NCBI RefSeq assembly: GCF_900188385.1
Contig: NZ_FZOI01000001.1
Span: forward strand, 372,001 to 436,000
DNA length: 64,000 nucleotides
Direction of reading: 5' to 3'
Source of the DNA: Azospirillum sp. RU38E
GTDB taxonomy: Bacteria; Pseudomonadota; Alphaproteobacteria; Azospirillales; Azospirillaceae
Under the pieces are notes generated by a model, which searched no databases, was not told the origin of the DNA, and worked only from the letters and a program-made list of their open reading frames with translations. The position numbers and the translations under genes are program-made. Below, one piece after another: positions 52,477 to 59,266 of the stretch (position 1 is the stretch's first letter; each line of letters opens with the position of its first letter).

Positions 52477-53274
52477 ATGCGTATCGGGATCGTTGGCGGC
52501 GCGGGCCGCATGGGCCAGATGCTGATCCGCGAGGTGCTGGGCAGCAAAGGCGCCATCCTGGCCGGCGCCACCGAACGGCCGGGCAACACGGCGCTGGGCC
52601 GCGACCTGGGCACATTGGTGGGGCTGGAGCCGGCGGGCGTAGTGCTGACCGATGATGCCGCCGCCCTGTTCGCCGCCGCCGATGCGGTGATTGATTTCAC
52701 CGCCCCCGCCGCCACGCTGGCCCATGCTGATCTGGCGGTGGCCCATGGCACGGCGCTGATTGTCGGCACCACCGGCCTTTCCGCCGAGGACCATGTCCGG
52801 CTGGCGCAGGCCGCGACCAAGGCTCCCCTGCTGGTCTCCGCCAATTTCAGCTTAGGCGTTACCCTGCTGGCCGGATTGGTGCGCAAGGTGGCGGCCACGC
52901 TGGGGCCGGATTGGGATATTGAGATTGTGGAGATGCACCACAAGCACAAGGTGGATGCCCCCAGCGGCACCGCCCTGGCCCTGGGTCGGGCAGCGGCGGA
53001 TGGGCGCGGCGTTGATCTGGCCACCGTGAAGGATGCCGTCCGCGACGGCCATACCGGTGCCCGCAAGCCGGGCGATATCGGTTTTGCCACCCTGCGCGGT
53101 GGCGATGTGGTGGGCGACCATACGGTGATGTTCGCCACAGAGGCCGAGCGGCTGGAACTGTCCCACAAGGCCGGCAGCCGCGCCATCTTCGCCCGCGGTG
53201 CCGTGCGCGCCGCCCTCTGGGTGTCGGGCAAGCCGGCGGGGCTTTACAGTATGGATGATGTGCTGGGGCTGTAA
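52477..53274 (+). CDS. dapB: 4-hydroxy-tetrahydrodipicolinate reductase
   Basis: A 265-aa DapB. The Rossmann loop GGAGRMGQ opens the protein and the family motif EMHHKHKVDAPSGTAL holds the catalytic His. It makes tetrahydrodipicolinate for lysine and peptidoglycan. Repeat copy F begins directly after its TAA stop. Confidence 0.97.
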   Translation: MRIGIVGGAGRMGQMLIREVLGSKGAILAGATERPGNTALGRDLGTLVGLEPAGVVLTDDAAALFAAADAVIDFTAPAATLAHADLAVAHGTALIVGTTGLSAEDHVRLAQAATKAPLLVSANFSLGVTLLAGLVRKVAATLGPDWDIEIVEMHHKHKVDAPSGTALALGRAAADGRGVDLATVKDAVRDGHTGARKPGDIGFATLRGGDVVGDHTVMFATEAERLELSHKAGSRAIFARGAVRAALWVSGKPAGLYSMDDVLGL

Positions 53275-53420
53275 TACCAACGGTCATAATTCATGACCGT
53301 TGGTACGGCGGCGACCGCCGCCGCGCCGCTCGTGCGGCGTAGCCAAGCCAGCGGATGCTGGTGCCGGCGATTGAGGGGCAGGAAATATTGACCAACGGTC
53401 AATATTTCCTGCCGTTGGTA
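53275..53420 (+). repeat. Structured intergenic repeat, copy F
   Basis: Copy F starts one base behind the dapB stop. Opening hairpin TACCAACGGTCA/TGACCGTTGGTA (53275-53305), core as in copy D with stem 2 GCCGC-TCGT-GCGGC, and a perfect 15-bp closing hairpin CAGGAAATATTGACC (53379-53411). Its very ends, TACCAACGG and CCGTTGGTA (53412-53420), are also complementary. Confidence 0.87.
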
Positions 53421-53530
53421 TAAGCCGCCTTTTCTCCAACGGCCTCGTCCTTTTCAAAGACAGCAGGCCATCAGGTGGGCAAGGCTCAGGCCGGGCTTTG
53501 CCTGTCTCTGCTCGTCATCCTCATCCTTGA

Positions 53531-53544
53531 TGTTAGCGCTAAAA
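53531..53544 (+). promoter_or_regulatory. LacI-type operator core before the GH30 gene
   Basis: TTAGCGCTAA (53533-53542) is a perfect 10-bp palindrome 40 bases before the GH30 start. GCGCTA-centred palindromes are typical operator cores of sugar-responsive LacI repressors. No LacI gene is in the window. Confidence 0.55.
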
Positions 53545-53581
53545 TAAAGCGCATCACTTTCAAGGATGGGGAGTTGAACGT

Positions 53582-55072
53582 ATGATTACCCGCCGTGCCT
53601 CCATGAAACTGCTGCTGGCTTCCACCGCAGCGGCAAGCCTGCCCGCCACACTGACCAACGGCGGTCAGGCGGCCCCGCCTGAGGCCGGAGGTGCCATCCA
53701 GTTTTTCACCACCACCCAGCGTGACCGTTGGGCGCGCCAGTCCTCTCCGGTGTTGGGACCGTTGGCGGCGGGAAACTATGAGCGGTCGGCTGACCTGTTG
53801 CTGGACAAGCCTGCCCAGACGATAAAAGGTATCGGCGGTGCCTTCAGTGAGAAGGGCTGGAAGGCGCTGGCCAAATTGCCGGCCCCGGCGCGCGATCAGG
53901 CCTTGCGGGCCCTGTTCGCAGCCGATGGTGCCGCCTTCAGCCTCTGCCGCACGCCCATCGGTGCCAATGATATCGCTGACGACTGGTATTCCTATGACGA
54001 GGTGCCGGGCGATTTCGATCTGAAGCATTTCAGCATCGACAAAGACCGCGACACCCTGATTCCCTTTATCCAGGCTGCCCGCCAGATCAACCCCGAACTT
54101 GCCTTTTGGGCATCGCCCTGGTCGCCGCCGACTTGGATGAAGAAGAACGGCCATTACGCCCAGGCCCCCGCCTGGCCCGGCGGGCGGGATAATGGTATCC
54201 GCCCGGACCAGATCATGAAGGAGGGGCAGGACACCTTCATTCAGGAAGATCGTTATTTCGACGCCTATGCCCATTATTTCCGCCGCTATGTGGAAGCCTA
54301 TGGAAGGCTGGGTATTCGCATCGGGCAGGTGATGCCGCAGAACGAATTCAATTCGCCCCACCCGTTCCCCGGCTGCTGCTGGTCGGGGGAAGGGCTGGCC
54401 CGCTTCATCCCCTATCTGCATCGGGAATTGTCGCCGCTGGGCATTGATGTGCTGCTGGGCACGCTGGAGCGTGACAAGCCGGAGGTGGTGGATAAGGTGA
54501 TGGCCGATCCCACCGCCGGCCCCCTGGTCAAGGGGGTGGGGGTGCAATGGGCCGGCAAGGGGGCATTGAAGGATATCCGGGCCCGGCATCCCGATCTGGC
54601 CATCTGGAGTTCTGAGCAGGAATGCGGCAATGGTGCCAATGATTGGCGCTATGCCCGCTATGGCTGGTCGTTGATCCGGCAATATTTCAACAGCGGGGCC
54701 AGCGCCTGGCAATATTGGAACATGGTGATGCCCGCCGACGGGATGAGCGGCTGGGGCTGGCCACAGAATGCGCTGGTCTCAGTGGATACCAAGGCAGGCA
54801 CCTGGCGGCTGACCCATGATTATTGGCTGATGCGTCATCTCAGTGCCTTTGTCCGCCCCGGTGCCCGGTTTATCCCCAGCCGCAGCTTCTTCGCCTTTGA
54901 AAACCAATTGGCCTTCCGCAACCCCAATGGCGATCTGGTGATCGTGGCCCATAATGATCTGGCCGATCCGCTGCGGCTGATTCTGGCGGTGGGTACACAG
55001 GAACTGGCCTTGAACCTGCCGGCGGACAGTTTCAATACCGTGGTGGTCCCGGCGGCGCTTCTGCCGGGCTGA
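53582..55072 (+). CDS. Glycoside hydrolase family 30 glycosidase, exported
   Basis: A 496-aa GH30-like enzyme related to glucosylceramidase. The signal peptide contains a twin Arg (MITRRASMKLLL, cleavage near QAAPP, residue 33). The barrel shows GIGGAFSEKGW near the start, acid/base Glu in MPQNEFNSPH and nucleophile Glu in WSSEQECGNG, then the beta-sandwich C-terminus. It would cleave beta-linked glucose or xylose-type glycosides outside the cytoplasm. The operator at 53533 suggests sugar regulation. Confidence 0.9.
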   Translation: MITRRASMKLLLASTAAASLPATLTNGGQAAPPEAGGAIQFFTTTQRDRWARQSSPVLGPLAAGNYERSADLLLDKPAQTIKGIGGAFSEKGWKALAKLPAPARDQALRALFAADGAAFSLCRTPIGANDIADDWYSYDEVPGDFDLKHFSIDKDRDTLIPFIQAARQINPELAFWASPWSPPTWMKKNGHYAQAPAWPGGRDNGIRPDQIMKEGQDTFIQEDRYFDAYAHYFRRYVEAYGRLGIRIGQVMPQNEFNSPHPFPGCCWSGEGLARFIPYLHRELSPLGIDVLLGTLERDKPEVVDKVMADPTAGPLVKGVGVQWAGKGALKDIRARHPDLAIWSSEQECGNGANDWRYARYGWSLIRQYFNSGASAWQYWNMVMPADGMSGWGWPQNALVSVDTKAGTWRLTHDYWLMRHLSAFVRPGARFIPSRSFFAFENQLAFRNPNGDLVIVAHNDLADPLRLILAVGTQELALNLPADSFNTVVVPAALLPG

Positions 55073-55119
55073 AAAGGCTTGATATAAATCCAAATATAGG
55101 ATAATGTTCCTTTGAAGCT

Positions 55120-55151
55120 GCCCGCCCCACGTCCGTGGGGCGGGCTTTTTT
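55120..55151 (+). terminator. Intrinsic terminator between GH30 and the effector gene
   Basis: GCCCGCCCCAC pairs with GTGGGGCGGGC around GTCC, followed by TTTTTT. It ends only seven bases before the GGAG of the effector gene, so it may terminate the GH30 message, act as an attenuator for the effector, or both. Confidence 0.9.
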
Positions 55152-55168
55152 GTTTCTGGAGAAAGCCG

Positions 55169-56284
55169 ATGGAACTGGAACTGAAGCGGGCCGTCGCCCG
55201 CAATGTTGATGCCGATCCCAATGACATTCTGAACCTGAAGCGGGTGCTGAACCGTCTGGGCCATTATCTGCCCGACGATCTGATCGGCATGACCCGCTTT
55301 GCCGAAACCCGCCTGTTTGAGGCAATTGAGGCGTTCCAGCGCCTGACCGAGCTGACCCCGACCGGGCAGGTCAAACCGGATGATGAAACGGTCCAGACCC
55401 TGCAGGAATATCTGGCCCGGACATCCGGCAATGATCGCTATATCTGGCGGACGGTACGGGATGATCGCGTCCGCCCCAGCCACGCGGCGCGGGAAGGCAA
55501 GCTGTTCCGCTGGAAAGCCTGGCCCGAGCCGGGGGAAGAGGAACATTGCCGCTGCTGGGCGGAACTGGTGGATGATGCGGCGTCACGGGATGGGGCTGCT
55601 GCTGCGGGTGCCGCCGGGAAAACCGCCAAGGATGATGAGCCGCATTGTTTCCAGGAGCCATGGCTGGACGAGGCGGTGGAAATGTTGGTGCGACATGAAG
55701 ATGCATATGAGTATCCGTATGGTGACTCTCTCGGGTTTATCACTGTGGGCGTTGGCGCGAACGTTAATCAATGGGACCAGTTCAAATCCCTGCCATGGCG
55801 GATGGAAACTGAAGATGGGCGTTTTGCCACTCTCACAGAGGTAACGGATGGGTATGAGAAGTTAAGAAAATTTATTGATGACGCACGGGCAGAAGCTGAA
55901 AAAAATGGTGAGAAAAAGATCAACTACCTCGCGAAGAAATATAAAAAAATTACCAAATTAAGATTGTCGAGTGCAGATTATAAGAAAATGCTCAAAGATA
56001 GTGTTCAGCAATTTGAAAAAGATCTCAGGAAAAAATTCTCTGGATTCTCCTGTTTCCCTACCCCGGCAAAAATCGTATTGATGGATATGATCTATAATAT
56101 TGGTACGACCAAGTTCAACGCTGAAAAATGGAAAAATCTATTTGCGGCAATTGCGATCAGAGACTGGGGAGCTGCCGCGCAGCAAAGCAACAGAAACGCG
56201 ATTCCCGACGAACGCAATAAAGCTGTGCGCACCTATTTCGAAAAGGCAAAATTATTGGAAGAAGAAAAAAAGACAAAATCTTAA
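55169..56284 (+). CDS. Candidate peptidoglycan-degrading effector (PG-binding / MuF-like / T4-lysozyme-like)
   Basis: A 371-aa protein with no signal peptide, starting at ATG 55169 behind GGAGA. Residues about 10-82 resemble a peptidoglycan-binding domain (NDILNLKRVLNRLG, then TPTGQVKPDDETV). Residues 91-130 match the MuF/SPP1-gp7-type signature (RTVRDDRVRPSHAAREG, then PGEEEHCRCW). Residues 168-365 form a T4-lysozyme-like (GH24) domain: Glu177, Asp186 and Thr192 have the exact spacing of T4 lysozyme Glu11/Asp20/Thr26, followed by VGVGAN, and the C-terminus (MDMIYNIG, then RDWGAAAQ) fits. The 5' part is GC-rich and the lysozyme part AT-rich. A transferred cell-wall toxin with immunity genes next door is the best reading; no secretion gene is adjacent. 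Confidence 0.78.
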   Translation: MELELKRAVARNVDADPNDILNLKRVLNRLGHYLPDDLIGMTRFAETRLFEAIEAFQRLTELTPTGQVKPDDETVQTLQEYLARTSGNDRYIWRTVRDDRVRPSHAAREGKLFRWKAWPEPGEEEHCRCWAELVDDAASRDGAAAAGAAGKTAKDDEPHCFQEPWLDEAVEMLVRHEDAYEYPYGDSLGFITVGVGANVNQWDQFKSLPWRMETEDGRFATLTEVTDGYEKLRKFIDDARAEAEKNGEKKINYLAKKYKKITKLRLSSADYKKMLKDSVQQFEKDLRKKFSGFSCFPTPAKIVLMDMIYNIGTTKFNAEKWKNLFAAIAIRDWGAAAQQSNRNAIPDERNKAVRTYFEKAKLLEEEKKTKS

Positions 56285-56291
56285 TAAAGTG

Positions 56292-56325
56292 AAGGGCCAT
56301 TGTGAAATTATCATCAATGGCCCTT
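56292..56325. terminator. Hairpin between the convergent effector and immunity genes
   Basis: AAGGGCCATTG pairs over 11 bp with CAATGGCCCTT, eight bases behind the effector stop and 22 bases from the end of the first immunity-like gene. It probably ends transcripts from both sides, though T-runs are weak. Confidence 0.6.
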
Positions 56326-56346
56326 ATGGAAAAATTCTCCCAAAAA

Positions 56347-56868
56347 TCACCTGTCGTGGAACTCTGTATCTATATATCCACATTTTGATTTCGGATTTTC
56401 TATAATGTAATATCTTTTCTCGTCTTTTATCAATTCATTCCACCCATCCTGAAGGCATTCTAATTTCTCGGTACTTGACATGTAAATGCGACCGATATGA
56501 GTTTTTATAAATCCAAGAGCATCTTTTTTGTGTAGGCGTTCCGAGTATAGCTGAAAAAACTGCTGCTCCTCTTCTCCATGGGGATGCCAACGGATCGTGC
56601 AATGGAAAGTCGCATAGCGCCGGTCCCCTTGGTCCCCTTGATCGAGCAATTGGCAATCGGCTTTGTCCCCATTCTCCCAGGTCCAACCCGTCGCACTGAT
56701 GGTAACACGTCCGCCAGCTTCCCCCGACTTACCGACGGGGAGCCAGACGCCGCAGAAGGAACGCTCGGCTAGTCCGCAGTCTTTGGGGGAATGGTTGGCG
56801 GCACGGGCAGGCCCAGACAGGGCAGAGAGGACGAAGAGCGAAAGGGCTATGGCGAACAGGGGCTTCAT
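56347..56868 (-). CDS. Exported six-cysteine protein 1 (candidate immunity protein)
   Basis: A 173-aa protein with a signal peptide (cleavage near ARAANH, residue 23) and cysteines at 31, 39, 72, 90, 138 and 163, presumably three disulfides in the periplasm. Conserved blocks of this four-member set are CGLxxxxFCGVW, GGRVTI, WTWEN, CQLLDQG, YATFxC and LxCLxxGW. Last gene of the array; its gap to member 2 is 74 bases. I do not recognise a named family. Signal peptide plus position beside a lysozyme-like effector supports a lysozyme-inhibitor or immunity role. Confidence 0.8.
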   Translation of the reverse strand: MKPLFAIALSLFVLSALSGPARAANHSPKDCGLAERSFCGVWLPVGKSGEAGGRVTISATGWTWENGDKADCQLLDQGDQGDRRYATFHCTIRWHPHGEEEQQFFQLYSERLHKKDALGFIKTHIGRIYMSSTEKLECLQDGWNELIKDEKRYYIIENPKSKCGYIDTEFHDR

Positions 56869-56942
56869 TTTGTCTCAACCTATCGCGGATATCAGAGGTA
56901 GGCACCGATCTGGAGGGTGATGATTTGAATTGTGAATTGGTA

Positions 56943-57464
56943 TTATTTTGCATATGAATAAGTTGTGACACGGCCACAGTTTGAACTTGGTTTCATTTTA
57001 ATAAATACTGCCTTTCTATCTTCAAGCATCTCATTCCACCCATCCAGAAGGCATGTCAGGCTTTTTGATTTTGACATGTGAAAACTGTTGTTATTGGAAT
57101 GATGTGATATGCCTTCCTCTGGTGTGAAAAGTATTTTTTTATATAATCGCATAAATTGCTCTTCTTCTTTCCCATTATATTTCCAAATGATTGTACAGCG
57201 AAAGGTCGCATAATGCCGATCCCCTTGGTTCCCTTGATCGAGCAATTGGCAATTGGCTTTGTCCCCATTCTCCCAGGTCCAACTTGTGGCATTGATGGTG
57301 ACACGTCCTGCAGCTTCTTCCCCTTTACCTATCGGCTGCCAGACGCCGCAGAAAAAGCTCTCCGTCAGTCCGCAGCCGGCAGGGGGACGGTCATCGGCGC
57401 TGGCGAATCCTTGAGGGATGGAAAGTACTAACCAAGATAATAATAGGACGGGAAAGGCTTTCAT
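56943..57464 (-). CDS. Exported six-cysteine protein 2 (candidate immunity protein)
   Basis: A 173-aa paralogue starting at ATG 57464 (GGAG five bases ahead). Signal peptide cleavage near GFASAD (residue 23). All six cysteines stand at exactly the positions of member 1. By direct count residues 31-90 share 46 of 60 identities with member 1, but residues 91-163 only 27 of 73, and a Ser/Asn/His-rich loop (about 119-129) is unique. The divergent half is the likely specificity surface. Confidence 0.8.
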   Translation of the reverse strand: MKAFPVLLLSWLVLSIPQGFASADDRPPAGCGLTESFFCGVWQPIGKGEEAAGRVTINATSWTWENGDKANCQLLDQGNQGDRHYATFRCTIIWKYNGKEEEQFMRLYKKILFTPEEGISHHSNNNSFHMSKSKSLTCLLDGWNEMLEDRKAVFIKMKPSSNCGRVTTYSYAK

Positions 57465-57502
57465 TTCATCTCCGTATTTTATCATTTATTGGTGCACTGT
57501 TT

Positions 57503-58024
57503 TTATCTTAAATAAAAATAGGAAAAAATTTCTCCACACCTTGATGAGGGGGGGAATTTAATTTCTTCTAAATTCTTGCTTTGAACGAGTTCTTCCCATC
57601 CACTCATGAGGCAGTCCAGTTTCTCCGTTGCTGACATATACATTCCACCGCGTTCCGCGTAGCGGGCGGGCATCTCCCCGGGTCGGAAGGGGGATTCTGA
57701 ATAGAGGATGACGAACTGTTGTTCTTTTTGCCCATCCGCTTCCCAGAGAATGGTGCAGCGGAAAGTGGCATAATGCCGCGCGTCCCGGATACCCTGGTCG
57801 AGCAACTGGCAATCGGCTCTGTCCCCATTCTCCCAGGTCCAGGCGGTGGCATTGATGGTCACCCTCCCCCCGGCTTCCTCCCGCTTGCCAGCAGGGGCCC
57901 AGACACCACAGAAAAAGCTGGTGGCCAACCCGCACGTCGGAGGAGGCGCCTCAGCAGGCGCGGGTGTGCTTGCGAGGGCAAAAATAAGCAGATGGATAAA
58001 TATGATTGAAATTAATATTTTCAC
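57503..58024 (-). CDS. Exported six-cysteine protein 3 (candidate immunity protein)
   Basis: A 173-aa paralogue with a GTG start at 58024, ten bases behind member 4, so the two are coupled. Signal peptide cleavage near APAEAPP (residue 25). Cysteines again at 31, 39, 72, 90, 138 and 163. The C-terminal half carries PFRPGEMPARYAERGG, absent from the others. Confidence 0.8.
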   Translation of the reverse strand: MKILISIIFIHLLIFALASTPAPAEAPPPTCGLATSFFCGVWAPAGKREEAGGRVTINATAWTWENGDRADCQLLDQGIRDARHYATFRCTILWEADGQKEQQFVILYSESPFRPGEMPARYAERGGMYMSATEKLDCLMSGWEELVQSKNLEEIKFPPSSRCGEIFSYFYLR

Positions 58025-58034
58025 GTTTAATACC

Positions 58035-58547
58035 CTATCTGAAGTATATCATTGTCGTAATGCCGCAGAATTTAGATTCTGGCTGTGTTGAAATTCTAAT
58101 GCTATTATTCTTGATTAATTCAGCCCACCCAGAAAGCAGGCAATCTAATTTATCGGCGATTGATATGTTCAGTCCGGTCATCGGGGTGGCAATCGCGGAG
58201 CCGGCAGGGCTTGCCGGCAGCGGATAAAGCAGGACGAATTCCTGTTCCACCACGCCGTCACCATCATAGCGGTAATTGCAGCGGAAAGCCGCGTAGGGCC
58301 GGCCGGCGCGTTCCCCTTCGTCCAGCAGCAGGCATTCTGCCCTGTCCTTATTTTCCCAGGTCCAGACACCATTTTCGATGGTCACGCGCCCTCCGGCTTC
58401 CGAACCTTTTCCAGATGGCCGCCAGACACCACAGAAATAGCTGTTGGCCAGCCCGCAGCCGGGCACCGGCGATTCCGTGGCGGTGGCGCGGGGTGACAGG
58501 CCGGCAGCAGCCAGAAGCCCAAGCCCGAAGAACAACAGAAGCCGCAT
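58035..58547 (-). CDS. Exported six-cysteine protein 4 (candidate immunity protein)
   Basis: A 170-aa paralogue and the first gene of the minus-strand array (order 4-3-2-1). Signal peptide cleavage near ATATES (residue 24). Cysteines at 31, 39, 72, 90, 136 and 161. It is the most divergent member, with CLLLDEG for CQLLDQG and a Pro/Ala-rich loop at 110-125. Its N-terminal half is GC-rich like the surroundings, while members 1-3 become AT-rich in their 3' halves. Confidence 0.8.
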   Translation of the reverse strand: MRLLLFFGLGLLAAAGLSPRATATESPVPGCGLANSYFCGVWRPSGKGSEAGGRVTIENGVWTWENKDRAECLLLDEGERAGRPYAAFRCNYRYDGDGVVEQEFVLLYPLPASPAGSAIATPMTGLNISIADKLDCLLSGWAELIKNNSIRISTQPESKFCGITTMIYFR

Positions 58548-58628
58548 GAACGATCCCTACTTCCCCCATATGGTGAAGCATCTTGCAGGCATGATTTATC
58601 AGTTGCAATGGATTATTTTGATGCACCA

Positions 58629-58658
58629 AAAGCCCGGCGGATCGCTCCGCCGGGCTTT
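58629..58658 (-). terminator. Intrinsic terminator of the 125-aa gene
   Basis: A 13-bp stem with AAAGCCCGGCGGA on the plus strand and a TCGC loop lies 23 bases behind the stop of the minus-strand gene at 58681. Its 24-base core (58633-58656) is identical to that of the terminator at 59190-59218. Confidence 0.9.
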
Positions 58659-58680
58659 AAAGGGCTAGGCGAGCGCCGCC

Positions 58681-59058
58681 TTAGCCGAGGGTCAATACGT
58701 TACCGGTGACCGGTACATCAGTTAAGCGATGACTGGCGCCGTTGGCGTAGTAAGTAAAGCTTGCCTTGCCGGAAACGGCCGTCCCGTCGATTGTTGCCAA
58801 TATTCCCAGTGCTGATACAAATGGAATGGGAAAGCTGGCTGACAAAGATACGCCGCTCAGAAACAAAGTCAGCGTGTTCGCAACCAAAACACCGTGGCCC
58901 TCAGGGAACATTGCTGGCGTGTTGATCGGCGGATTAACGGCCTGGGTCAAACGCGCGATGCCACTGGCGCTGTTCCCATCCAAGGTGAAGGTTCCCCGAA
59001 TGGTCGGGGCGCCGTCAAAGCCAGTCGTAATCGTTAAATCATAAACGCTTTTGGTCAT
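58681..59058 (-). CDS. Small beta-rich protein of unknown function
   Basis: A 125-aa protein without signal peptide, cysteine or transmembrane helix. Alternating Thr/Val/Leu patterns (VYDLTITTGFDGAPTIRGTF, LTLFLSGVSLSASF, GKASFTYYANG) suggest a beta-sandwich. AGCTTTC precedes the ATG (58681-59058 end) with a weak GGAG. The gene is bracketed by two terminators that share 24 identical bases, as if carried as a cassette. I do not recognise a family; it may belong to the effector locus. Confidence 0.65.
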   Translation of the reverse strand: MTKSVYDLTITTGFDGAPTIRGTFTLDGNSASGIARLTQAVNPPINTPAMFPEGHGVLVANTLTLFLSGVSLSASFPIPFVSALGILATIDGTAVSGKASFTYYANGASHRLTDVPVTGNVLTLG

Positions 59059-59189
59059 TTGAAAGCTCCATCTTGGGTTGTTGTGCCCCCATTAATTGCT
59101 TTTACTTGATCATAATCACCTTATAAATTGAGATAAATTGTGAGAAAATCTCTCAACTCAAACCCGCAATATCAAGGCGTGATACACAA

Positions 59190-59218
59190 AAAAACCCGGC
59201 GGATCGCTCCGCCGGGCT
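59190..59218 (-). terminator. Intrinsic terminator of acnA
   Basis: Minus-strand stem CCCGGCGGA/TCCGCCGGG with a run of seven T residues, 49 bases behind the acnA stop. Confidence 0.92.
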
Positions 59219-59266
59219 CTTCCATCCCAAACACCGCCGGGTTGCCCCGGCGGTCTCTGATCAAAC

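Noticed and set aside
21601-53420. CRISPR array
   Set aside because: The structured repeats are dispersed singly in many intergenic regions, not clustered with spacers, and no cas gene is present.
55169-56284. Prophage remnant, because of the lysozyme and MuF-like parts
   Set aside because: No other phage gene (capsid, tail, terminase, holin, integrase) is near, and the exported paralogues fit an immunity set better.
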